Shown here: positions 44,101-50,842 of the stretch, piece by piece
How positions within the stretch are numbered: the stretch's first letter is position 1
Layout of the letters: every line of letters begins with the position of its first letter
From: Micromonospora deserti
GTDB taxonomy: Bacteria; Actinomycetota; Actinomycetes; Mycobacteriales; Micromonosporaceae
DNA length: 64,000 nt
NCBI RefSeq assembly: GCF_003236335.1
Contig: NZ_POUB01000009.1
Coordinates: forward strand, 1 to 64,000
Direction: 5' to 3'
Position numbers and translations under genes: made by a program
Notes under the pieces: model-generated
Seen by the model: only the letters and a program-made list of their open reading frames with translations
Told to the model about the DNA's origin: nothing
The model's database searches: none

Positions 44101-44518
44101 GTTCGCCCGGGACGAGTCCGGGACCACCGTCGGCGCCAGCGCCGACACCGGTGGCGGGCAACAACGGGGCAGCCTGGACCCGGGCGACTGGATCGCGATC
44201 AACAACACGGTCAACCTGCACGACATGGAATCGGTCACGCTGCGTACCTCCGGCGGCAGCGCCGCGACCGCCGGGCAGCCGCGCTTCGGCGTCGAGTTCC
44301 GGCTCGACTCGCCGACCGGGCCGGTGCTGGCCACCGCCACGGTCAACGCGACCACCGGGAACAACGCCTTCACCAGCACCACCGTGCCGATCACCGACCC
44401 GGGCGGCACGCACCGGCTCTACCTCGTCTTCACCACCGTCCCCGGCGGCCCGGCCGGCGGTTTCGGCAACCTCAACTGGGTCGGGTTCACCGGCCGGGGC
44501 ATCGGCGTCACGCCGTGA
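41192..44518 (+). CDS. Secreted ThuA-domain, PQQ-type sugar dehydrogenase and PKD mosaic protein
   Basis: A 1,108-residue exported protein. After a signal peptide (basic RRPIGRRA start, cleavage near A-L-A-A-P) come a ThuA-like domain (about 45-265; YKVLVFTGSAGG, GGGFVGVHSAIE, GGTMGIDHPITWCK), a GSDH-type beta-propeller as in soluble PQQ glucose/sorbosone dehydrogenases (about 280-770; DRGACCHVAGDIAFD, NTNDLRGKILRV, YAMGFRNPFRIT, NYGWPMC), a PKD domain (about 775-865) and a C-terminal beta domain with an LDPGDWIAINN strand. ThuA domains occur with 3-keto-disaccharide metabolism; the propeller would oxidise sugars outside the cell. It is followed by a sugar isomerase gene. Paralogous domains recur at 48279-53320. 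Exact substrates are unknown. Confidence 0.87.
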   Translation: MRRPIGRRAATYLSLLTLVGATLVATAQQQPAPALAAPAPTSNGIQYKVLVFTGSAGGTAATAAGVAAIRQLGNDRRFTVEVTGDPRKFDESHLKQFRAVVFLNTAGDVLTDGQQAAFERYYRDGGGFVGVHSAIEAEPGWSFLDNVLGARATGAAAPAGPAAVTVADRVHPASASLPERWTHTDRWYNFTTNVRGVSHVLATVDEKTYAGGTMGIDHPITWCKDYQGGRSFYTGLGATPESYGSTDLRAHLGGAIQWAAGVTDGDCGATVLANYQMTVIGAQPNVNEPIGFDVLPDGRVIQTDRRGGVRLHDPEGNETTVLAQIPVYTHSEDGMYGPAIDNDFATNRWVYLFYAPPLDTPAGGAPTTSTDPAAWDRWKGYFQLSRFRFVDGDTPSLDLATEQKILQVPVDRGACCHVAGDIAFDSKNNLWLVTGDDTPAGGGGSGGFSPHNDSVSATGVYQAPFVDARRSSANTNDLRGKILRVTVQPDGSYTVPEGNMFPEAQDPGDKTRPEIYAMGFRNPFRITLDANDVAYVTDYSPDSRDPVVGRGPAGTGRMMVVDKPANYGWPMCVQPDLPYIEMNWTTSPISPVAPFDCAAPRNTSRHNTGLTDLPAVEKSELWYSFNAPTPCPESYLSTPTRTCPVLFPELGTGGVGPHGAARYDFDPELRSETKFPAYFDGAIFFGEFTRDTLKEIRLDGQGDILKINNVLNCGAGPTTAAKPFLCDNPMDMKWGADGNFYLLTYGDGFFNINPDAAMLRFSYVKGLRAPNAVLTATPTNGTAPLTVAFSSEGSTDPDPADSISFAWDLDGNGTTDSVDPNPRHTYTANGVYTARLTVTDSSGKSSSANTTITVGNTAPTVTVNTPLEGGFFSWGDGIPWSVTVTDPEDGPVDCAKVEVTFVLGHDEHGHGEANQFGCSGVLPTLADDAAHGGYIYGVVSASYTDGGANGQPALTTVDQQIIQDKRQQVEFARDESGTTVGASADTGGGQQRGSLDPGDWIAINNTVNLHDMESVTLRTSGGSAATAGQPRFGVEFRLDSPTGPVLATATVNATTGNNAFTSTTVPITDPGGTHRLYLVFTTVPGGPAGGFGNLNWVGFTGRGIGVTP

Positions 44519-44634
44519 CGCCGCCGGGGCCGGGCCGCCGGTGGTGGCCCGGCCCCAATCCACTCCGCGCGCCGGGGTCACCACCGGCGACCCCGGCACC
44601 GGGCCCACTCCAGCACCGAGAAAGGCAGCAGCAG

Positions 44635-45708
44635 ATGAATGACAGTCAGCACGGGATGAGCCGTCGCCGGATGCTCGGCGCCCTCGCCGGCGTCGCCGGC
44701 GCGGCCGCCGTGGGCGCCACCGGCTGGGCCCCGGCCGCCGCCGCCAACGGCAACGGCCTACTCGTCCCCACCGGCAAGCGCGGGATCATCCTCTACAGCG
44801 TCCGGGACCGCATCAGCGCCGTCCCCGACACCAGCGGGGTGCCGTACGGCTTCGAGCGGGTGCTCGCCCGGCTCGCCGAAATCGGCTACCGGGAGGTCGA
44901 GTTCGCCGGCTACAACCAGCACACCTCGATCCTGGGTCGGCAGATCACCGCCGCCGAGCTTCGCAAGATCCTGGACGACAACGGCCTGCGTGCCAACGGC
45001 GCCCACGCCTCCATCCCGAGCACCATCAACCCGACCACCCTGGCGGCGTTCGAGCAGCAGCTCGACATCGCCGAGACGCTGGGCATGTCGCACGTCGGTA
45101 CCGGCAGCGACCCGACCGGCAGCAACTACAAGGCCGACTGGGACACCGCCGCGGAGCGCTGGAACACCCTCGGCGAGCTGGCCGCCGCCCGGGGCCTGAA
45201 GCTGTACACGCACAACCACGACGCGGCGTACAACTTCCTGCTCGACAGCGGCCCGCTGGACGCGCTGGGCCGGCCGACCCGGTCCTCCGGCGTCCGGAAG
45301 CTGGAGTACTTCATCGCCAACACCAACCCGGAGTACGTCTGGTTCGAGATGGACATCTACTGGGCGCACGTGGCTCAGCACCGCTTCCGGACCTACACCG
45401 ACCCGGACGGGGTGACGCGGACCAGCATCTTCGACCCGCTGGCCGTCGTGGCGGCCCAGCCGATCCGGTTCCCGCTGTTCCACGCCAAGGACGGCGCGTT
45501 CAACCCGGCCAACAGCGCCGGCTACGACATGGTGCCGCTCGGCCAGGGCGACATCGACTACGGCAACTTCTTCGCCAACATGGGCGCCAAGGGCTACCAC
45601 AACCCGATGTGGGAGCAGGACAACGCGCCCGGCGGCGCCGCCGACCCGGGCCGTTCCCTGCGGTACGCCCAGGTCAGCTACCAGCACATGTCGGGTCTGC
45701 GGGGCTGA
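44635..45708 (+). CDS. TAT-exported sugar phosphate isomerase/epimerase-like TIM barrel
   Basis: A 357-residue protein with a twin-arginine signal (SRRRMLGALAGVAGAAAVG, cleavage near A-A-A-A-N). The mature part is an AP-endonuclease-2/xylose-isomerase-like barrel: RGIILYSVRD, YREVEFAGYN, THNHDAAY, WFEMDIYWA and FPLFHAKDG hold His, Glu and Asp residues in the order of the family's metal site. TAT export implies that it folds with its metal before secretion. It lies 116 bp after the ThuA-dehydrogenase gene, so it probably works on the same sugar outside the cell, for example as a keto-sugar epimerase or lyase. The start at ATG 44635 lacks a strong RBS. Confidence 0.87.
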   Translation: MNDSQHGMSRRRMLGALAGVAGAAAVGATGWAPAAAANGNGLLVPTGKRGIILYSVRDRISAVPDTSGVPYGFERVLARLAEIGYREVEFAGYNQHTSILGRQITAAELRKILDDNGLRANGAHASIPSTINPTTLAAFEQQLDIAETLGMSHVGTGSDPTGSNYKADWDTAAERWNTLGELAAARGLKLYTHNHDAAYNFLLDSGPLDALGRPTRSSGVRKLEYFIANTNPEYVWFEMDIYWAHVAQHRFRTYTDPDGVTRTSIFDPLAVVAAQPIRFPLFHAKDGAFNPANSAGYDMVPLGQGDIDYGNFFANMGAKGYHNPMWEQDNAPGGAADPGRSLRYAQVSYQHMSGLRG

Positions 45709-45726
45709 CGGACCCGAGGTGTCGAG

Positions 45727-45767
45727 GCGAGGGCCGGGTCCGGGTTTCACCGGGCCCGGCCCCTCGC
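45727..45767 (+). terminator. Hairpin terminator after the TAT-exported isomerase
   Basis: GCGAGG plus GCCGGG plus CCGG pair with CCGG, CCCGGC and CCTCGC around a GTTTCA-centred loop, with one bulge and one mismatch. It starts 19 bp after the stop. Confidence 0.7.
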
Positions 45768-45819
45768 GCCACAGGGTGGTAACACGGAGGTGGAAGACTC
45801 CGGGCCGGAGGTGGTGCAG

Positions 45820-47004
45820 ATGATCCCCGTCCGGCCGGAGAACCGGCACCAGGCCCGGCTGCTCCGGCTGCTCCGCGACGACGGCTCCCGGTCCCGGGTC
45901 GAGCTGGGCGACGCGGTGGGGCTGTCGAGGTCGCGGCTGGCCGCGGAGGTGGAGCGTCTCGTCGAGCTGGGGCTGGTCGAGACCGCCGGCCCGGCCGCCT
46001 CCCGCGGCGGGCGCCGCTCCTCCCTGCTGCGGGTGGCCAGCACCGTCCGCTTCGCCGGCATCGTCATCGGTACGGAGCAGATCTGCGTCAGCGTCACCGA
46101 CGGCGAGCTGGGCGTGCTGGCCGAGATCCGGGAGCCCAGCGACCTCCGGCTCGGTCCGGAGCCGGTGGTCGGCCGGGCCGTAGAACTCGTCGGGAAGCTC
46201 CGGGCCGAGCTGGGCCTGGCCCAGCTCGCCGGGGCCGGCGTCGGCCTGCCCGGGCCGGTCGCCGTCGGCGGCGGCGCCCCGGCCGCGCCCGCGGCGGTGC
46301 CCGGCTGGCAGGGGTTCCCGGTGCGCGACACGGTCGGCGCCGAGCTGGGCTGCCCGACGCTGGTCGACAACGACGCCAACGTGAGGGCGCTCGGCGAGCA
46401 GCACGCCGGGATCGGCCGTACCTTCGACGACTTCCTGTACGTCAAGCTCGGCACCGCGATCGGCTGCGGCCTGGTGCTCGGCGGTGACCTGCATCGGGGC
46501 GCCACCAGCAGCGCCGGCGACATCGCCCACCTGCGGCTCGGCGACGACGGCCCGACCTGCGGCTGCGGCGAGGTGGGGTGCCTGGAGGCCTACTGCGGCG
46601 ACAGCGGGCTGGTCCGCGTGGCGCTCGCCGCCGCCCGCTCGGGCCGCTCGCCGGCGCTGGCCGAACGGCTGGCCGCGGCCGGCGCGCTGACCGTGGCCGA
46701 CGTGGCCGCCGCGGCGGCCGCCGGCGACCCGGTGATCCAGGCGGCGGTCCGGGACGGCGGTCGCCGCCTGGGCCAGGCGCTGGTCGGGCTGGTGAGCTTC
46801 GTCAACCCCGGCATCGTGATCATCGGCGGGGCGCCGGACGGTCTCGGGCACACGCTGCTCGCCGAGGTCCGGGCGGTGGTGTACCGCCGGTCGGCCCCGC
46901 AGGCCACCGGCACGATGCCGATCGTCCTGTCCGACCTGGGCGACCGGGCGGCGGTGGTCGGCGCGGCCCGGCTGATCAGCGACCGGGTCTTCGCGCCGGA
47001 CTGA
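45820..47004 (+). CDS. ROK family transcriptional regulator
   Basis: A 394-residue repressor-type ROK protein. The N-terminal winged HTH has RLLRLLRDDGSRSRVELGD and LSRSRLAAEVERL. The sugar-kinase-like part has GIVIGTEQICV, the substrate segment LVDNDANVRALGEQ and the zinc motif CGCGEVGCLEAYC. ATG 45820 has GGAGG 8 nt upstream and is preferred to GTG 45790. Located after the ThuA-dehydrogenase and isomerase genes and convergent with another isomerase gene, it probably senses a sugar related to this locus. Confidence 0.92.
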   Translation: MIPVRPENRHQARLLRLLRDDGSRSRVELGDAVGLSRSRLAAEVERLVELGLVETAGPAASRGGRRSSLLRVASTVRFAGIVIGTEQICVSVTDGELGVLAEIREPSDLRLGPEPVVGRAVELVGKLRAELGLAQLAGAGVGLPGPVAVGGGAPAAPAAVPGWQGFPVRDTVGAELGCPTLVDNDANVRALGEQHAGIGRTFDDFLYVKLGTAIGCGLVLGGDLHRGATSSAGDIAHLRLGDDGPTCGCGEVGCLEAYCGDSGLVRVALAAARSGRSPALAERLAAAGALTVADVAAAAAAGDPVIQAAVRDGGRRLGQALVGLVSFVNPGIVIIGGAPDGLGHTLLAEVRAVVYRRSAPQATGTMPIVLSDLGDRAAVVGAARLISDRVFAPD

Positions 47005-47028
47005 CCGGGGAGCCGAGGCTCCCCGGTC
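47003..47028. terminator. Bidirectional terminator between ROK and isomerase genes
   Basis: GACCGGGGAGCC and GGCTCCCCGGTC form a perfect 12-bp stem with a GA centre. It overlaps the ROK stop and lies 10 bp from the end of the convergent isomerase gene. Confidence 0.85.
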
Positions 47029-47037
47029 GGCAGGCGG

Positions 47038-48045
47038 TCAGTCCTTGCTGCTGAAGGCGGCGTCGAAGGCCGCCGCGGGGGCGTCGAAGGCGAGCCGGCG
47101 GACGAACTGGAGCGCCTCGGGCGCGCCGACCAGGCGGTCCATCCCGGCGTCCTCCCATTCGATCGAGATCGGCCCGTCGTAGCCGACCGCGTTCAGCGCC
47201 CGGAAGCAGTCCTCCCAGGGCACGTCGCCGTGGCCGGTGGAGACGAAGTCCCAGCCGCGCCGCATGTCCGCCCAGGGCAGGTGCGAGGCGAGCCGGCCGC
47301 GCCGGCCGTCACCGGTGCGTACCTTCGCGTCCTTGCAGTCGACGTGGTAGATCCGGTCGGCGAAGTCGAAGATGAAGTTCACCGGGTCCAACTCCTGCCA
47401 CACGAAGTGGGACGGGTCCCAGTTCAGCCCGAACGCGGGCCGGTGCCCGACCGCCTCCAGCGCCCGCTTCGTCGTCCAGTAGTCGTAGGCGATCTCGCTC
47501 GGGTGCACCTCGTGCGCGAAGCGCACCCCCACCTCGTCGAAGACGTCGAGGATCGGGTTCCACCGGTCGGCGAAGTCCTGGTAGCCGCGCTCAATCATCG
47601 CCGGCGGCACCGGCGGGAACATCGCCAGGGTGTGCCAGATGGACGAGCCGGTGAAGCCGACCACGGTCGTCACCCCGAGCTTCGCCGCCGCCCGGGCGGT
47701 GTCCTTCAGCTCCTCGGCGGCCCGTCGGCGTACCCCCTCGGGCTCGCCGTCGCCCCAAATCCGCGCCGGCAGGATGCCCTGGTGCCGCTCGTCGATGGGG
47801 TGGTCGCAGACGGCCTGGCCGACCAGGTGATTGGAGATCGCGAACACCTGGAGGTTGTGCTTGGCCAGCGTGTCCCGCTTCCGGTCGACGTACGAGGCGT
47901 CCGCGAGGGCCTTGTCGACCTCGAAGTGGTCGCCCCAGCAGGCGACCTCCAGCCCGTCGTAGCCCCACTCGGAGGCGAGCCGGCAGACCTCGTCGAACGG
48001 AAGATCGGCCCACTGGCCGGTGAAGAGCGTGATGGGTCGCGCCAT
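47038..48045 (-). CDS. Sugar phosphate isomerase/epimerase (AP-endonuclease-2-like TIM barrel)
   Basis: A 335-residue cytoplasmic barrel. [13 protein letters not shown] starts the first strand, then [59 protein letters not shown] and [12 protein letters not shown] supply the Glu/Asp/His metal set. This subfamily is typical of actinobacterial inositol- and keto-sugar loci. ATG 48045 starts after GGGGAGAAGGACA. Unlike the TAT-exported paralogue it has no signal, so it would act on sugars after uptake. Confidence 0.87.
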   Translation of the reverse strand: MARPITLFTGQWADLPFDEVCRLASEWGYDGLEVACWGDHFEVDKALADASYVDRKRDTLAKHNLQVFAISNHLVGQAVCDHPIDERHQGILPARIWGDGEPEGVRRRAAEELKDTARAAAKLGVTTVVGFTGSSIWHTLAMFPPVPPAMIERGYQDFADRWNPILDVFDEVGVRFAHEVHPSEIAYDYWTTKRALEAVGHRPAFGLNWDPSHFVWQELDPVNFIFDFADRIYHVDCKDAKVRTGDGRRGRLASHLPWADMRRGWDFVSTGHGDVPWEDCFRALNAVGYDGPISIEWEDAGMDRLVGAPEALQFVRRLAFDAPAAAFDAAFSSKD

Positions 48046-48233
48046 TGTCCTTCTCCCCTGTGGTGATGGGGATTCCTGTGCGGGACCGGGGCGAGGGTGA
48101 CCGGGGCGGGCCGGTGCGCCGGCGGACCGGGCACGCGGACCGGTGGGCGCGGAGTACGCGCCTGGGCCCGACGGGTTGCGCCTCCCGCCGGGTCACCGGC
48201 CACCTGCACGGTCGCCGTCCTCACTCTAGGGCC

Positions 48234-48265
48234 GCGGGGACCGGCACGGAAGGGCCGGTCCCCGC
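48234..48265 (-). terminator. Hairpin terminator after the ThuA-DUF1080 gene
   Basis: GCGGGGACCGGC and GCCGGTCCCCGC form a 12-bp perfect stem with an 8-nt loop, 13 bp beyond the minus-strand stop at 48279. Confidence 0.8.
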
Positions 48266-48278
48266 GACGATCCGACCG

Positions 48279-48665
48279 TCAGGGCAGGGTCCACTTCTGG
48301 TTGGCGCCGCTGTGGCAGGTCCACAGGTGCACCGCCGTACCGTCGGCCGAGTTGTTGCCCGACACGTCCAGGCACTTGCCCGACTGCGGGTTCCGCACGG
48401 TCCCGTCGGCCTGCGCAGACCAGTTCTGCGCCCCCGTGCCGTTACACGTCCACAACTGGATCTTCGTACCGTCCGCCGAACCACCAGCGGAGACGTCCAG
48501 ACACTTGCCCAACGCCCGGACCGTCGAGTTCGGCGTCACCGACCAGGTCTGCGCCGCCGAGCCGTTGCAGGTGTAGATCTGGATCTGGGTGCCGTCGCCG
48601 GTGCCGGCGTTGCGCACATCCAGACACTTCCCGCCGAGCCCCACGATCGGCCCGGCGCCGCCGCT
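48279..48665 (-). repeat. 387-bp identical direct repeat, copy 1 (lectin module)
   Basis: From the stop codon upward, 387 bp (129 codons) match 50456-50842 at every base I compared. Flanks on both sides differ at once. It covers the whole ricin-B domain. Confidence 0.95.
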
Positions 48666-50381
48666 CCCCTTCATCAGGGTGAAGTCGTCCACGTCGAACA
48701 GCCCGGAGCCCGAACCGGTGAAGGTCAGGTAGAGGGTCTGCGGGCCAGACGGGACGCCCGCGAGGGCGGTGGTGACGTCGGCGAAGCTGGTCCAGCTGCC
48801 GGTGTTCGGCACCGCCACCGAGCCGAGCACGGTGCCGGTGGTGGAGCCGGTACGCACCTGGATGGTGCCACCCGGGCCGCCGGAGACGATCCGCGCCCGG
48901 AACGAGGTGACCCCGGTCAGGTCGACCCCCTGGTAGGCGGCCCAGTCACCCGGGTCGATGTAGCCGAGGGTCTGGCCGCCGTTCGCGCCGGTCTTGGTGA
49001 ACGGGGTGACCCCGCTGGCCGCGCTGAACGCCTCGGCCTGGACGGTGGTGTTCCCGGTCGGCGGCGGGGTGCCCAACTCCTTGATCCGGATGTTGCGGAA
49101 CGACGCGTCGTCGCCGGTGCCGTGGTTCTGGATGCCGATGTGGCCGGCGAGCGAGCGGGCCGGGTCGGTGTTGGTGAAGTCGTTGATCTTCACCCCGTTC
49201 AGGAACACCTGGAGGCGCTCCCCCTCGACCAGCAGCTCGTAGGTGTTCCACTCGCCGGGCGGGTTGAGCGCCGCGTCCCGGGCGGCGATGTCGGCGGACT
49301 TGAAGGTGTAGACCGCGCCGGTGGTGCGGTCCGCCGCGTCGGTGGCGTCGATCTGGATCTCGTACCCGTTGTTCACCGCCGACCACGGGTCGCTCGACGG
49401 TGGGAAGCCGATGAAGACCCCGGAGTTGTCGTCCCCGGCGAGCCGCCAGTCCAGCTTCAGCGAGTAGTCGGTGAACTGCTTCCCGCTGTACCAGTAGAGC
49501 CCCATCCCGCCGACCGAGGTGAGGGTGGCGTCGGCGTTGCTGAAGCTGCCCGGCCCGGCCTGGGACCAGCCGCTGGTGGAGCCGTTGTAGAGGGTGGTGT
49601 AGCCGGTCTCCGGCCGGCAGTCGGCCTTGGCGCGGCCGGCCGCGTACCGGATGCCGCCGAGCAGGTGGGCCCGGAACGCCGGCTCGGCGTACGACGCCTG
49701 GGTGTGCCCACCGCCGGTGTAGAAGGCCCGGCCGCCGTTGTAGGTCTTGCACCAGGAGTGCGGGTGGTCGGCGCCCATCGAGCCGCCGGAGTAGGACGAC
49801 TCGTCGAGGGTGGCCAGCACCCGGGCGGTGGAGCGGGCGTTGGTCTGGTAGTTGTACCACTCGTCGGTGCGGGTCCAGGTCTGCGGCAGGTGCGCGGTGG
49901 CGGCGTGCGCCCGGTTCTCCACCCTGACGGTGGCCTGCTGGATGTGCGGGTGCGAGGCGAAGTACGCCCCGACCAGGTTGCCGTAGAAGGACCAGCCGTA
50001 CTCGGTGTCGGCGGCTGCGTGCACGCCGACGAAGCCGCCGCCGGAGCCGATGTACGACTCGAAGACGCTCTGCTGGCTGGCGTTGAGCACGTCACCGGTG
50101 GTGTTGAGGAAGACCACCGCCTCGTACTGGGCGAGGTTGCCGGTGGTGAACGCGGCGGCGTCCTCGGTAGCGGTGACGGTGAAGTTGTTCGCCGCGCCCA
50201 GGTCGCGGATGGCCTGGGTGCCGGCCGCGATGGAGTCGTGCCGGAAGCCGGCGGTCTTCGAGAAGACCAGCACGTCGTAGGCGGCGTCGGCGGCGCTGAC
50301 GGGAGCGGCCTGGCTGGTGCAGGCGAGGACGGCGAGGGCGGCGGTGGCCACGCCGAGTGCGGGTCGCAGGAAACTGCGCAT
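48279..50381 (-). CDS. Secreted ThuA, DUF1080, CBM6 and ricin-B lectin protein
   Basis: A 700-residue exported protein. Signal peptide, then ThuA-like domain (about 35-255; YDVLVFSKTAGFRHDS, GGGFVGVHAAAD, GGSMGADHPHSWCK), DUF1080/3-keto-disaccharide-hydrolase-type beta sandwich (about 265-440; YTTLYNGSTSGW, NSGVFIGFP, NGYEIQI, IGIQNHG), CBM6-like domain (about 450-575; GYIDPGDWAAY, LFDVDDFTL) and a ricin-type beta-trefoil (about 580-700) with three QxW repeats (AAQTW, GAQNW, NQKW). DUF1080 relatives hydrolyse 3-keto-glycosides, so the protein probably binds a polysaccharide and cleaves oxidised sugars. Its lectin DNA is identical to that of the next gene. ATG 50381 follows GAGGAGA. Confidence 0.88.
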   Translation of the reverse strand: MRSFLRPALGVATAALAVLACTSQAAPVSAADAAYDVLVFSKTAGFRHDSIAAGTQAIRDLGAANNFTVTATEDAAAFTTGNLAQYEAVVFLNTTGDVLNASQQSVFESYIGSGGGFVGVHAAADTEYGWSFYGNLVGAYFASHPHIQQATVRVENRAHAATAHLPQTWTRTDEWYNYQTNARSTARVLATLDESSYSGGSMGADHPHSWCKTYNGGRAFYTGGGHTQASYAEPAFRAHLLGGIRYAAGRAKADCRPETGYTTLYNGSTSGWSQAGPGSFSNADATLTSVGGMGLYWYSGKQFTDYSLKLDWRLAGDDNSGVFIGFPPSSDPWSAVNNGYEIQIDATDAADRTTGAVYTFKSADIAARDAALNPPGEWNTYELLVEGERLQVFLNGVKINDFTNTDPARSLAGHIGIQNHGTGDDASFRNIRIKELGTPPPTGNTTVQAEAFSAASGVTPFTKTGANGGQTLGYIDPGDWAAYQGVDLTGVTSFRARIVSGGPGGTIQVRTGSTTGTVLGSVAVPNTGSWTSFADVTTALAGVPSGPQTLYLTFTGSGSGLFDVDDFTLMKGSGGAGPIVGLGGKCLDVRNAGTGDGTQIQIYTCNGSAAQTWSVTPNSTVRALGKCLDVSAGGSADGTKIQLWTCNGTGAQNWSAQADGTVRNPQSGKCLDVSGNNSADGTAVHLWTCHSGANQKWTLP

Positions 50382-50455
50382 GTGGCTTCTCCTCAGGGAG
50401 GTCGGGAGGGACCGCCGTCACCGACGGTACGCCGGGACCGGCCCCTCCGCTCGAC

Positions 50456-50842
50456 TCAGGGCAGGGTCCACTTCTGGTTGGCGCCGCTGTGGCAGGTCCA
50501 CAGGTGCACCGCCGTACCGTCGGCCGAGTTGTTGCCCGACACGTCCAGGCACTTGCCCGACTGCGGGTTCCGCACGGTCCCGTCGGCCTGCGCAGACCAG
50601 TTCTGCGCCCCCGTGCCGTTACACGTCCACAACTGGATCTTCGTACCGTCCGCCGAACCACCAGCGGAGACGTCCAGACACTTGCCCAACGCCCGGACCG
50701 TCGAGTTCGGCGTCACCGACCAGGTCTGCGCCGCCGAGCCGTTGCAGGTGTAGATCTGGATCTGGGTGCCGTCGCCGGTGCCGGCGTTGCGCACATCCAG
50801 ACACTTCCCGCCGAGCCCCACGATCGGCCCGGCGCCGCCGCT
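50456..50842 (-). repeat. 387-bp identical direct repeat, copy 2 (lectin module)
   Basis: Partner of 48279-48665, offset 2,177 bp. The adjacent CBM6 domains of the two genes are clearly diverged, so the identity stops sharply at the module edge. Confidence 0.95.
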
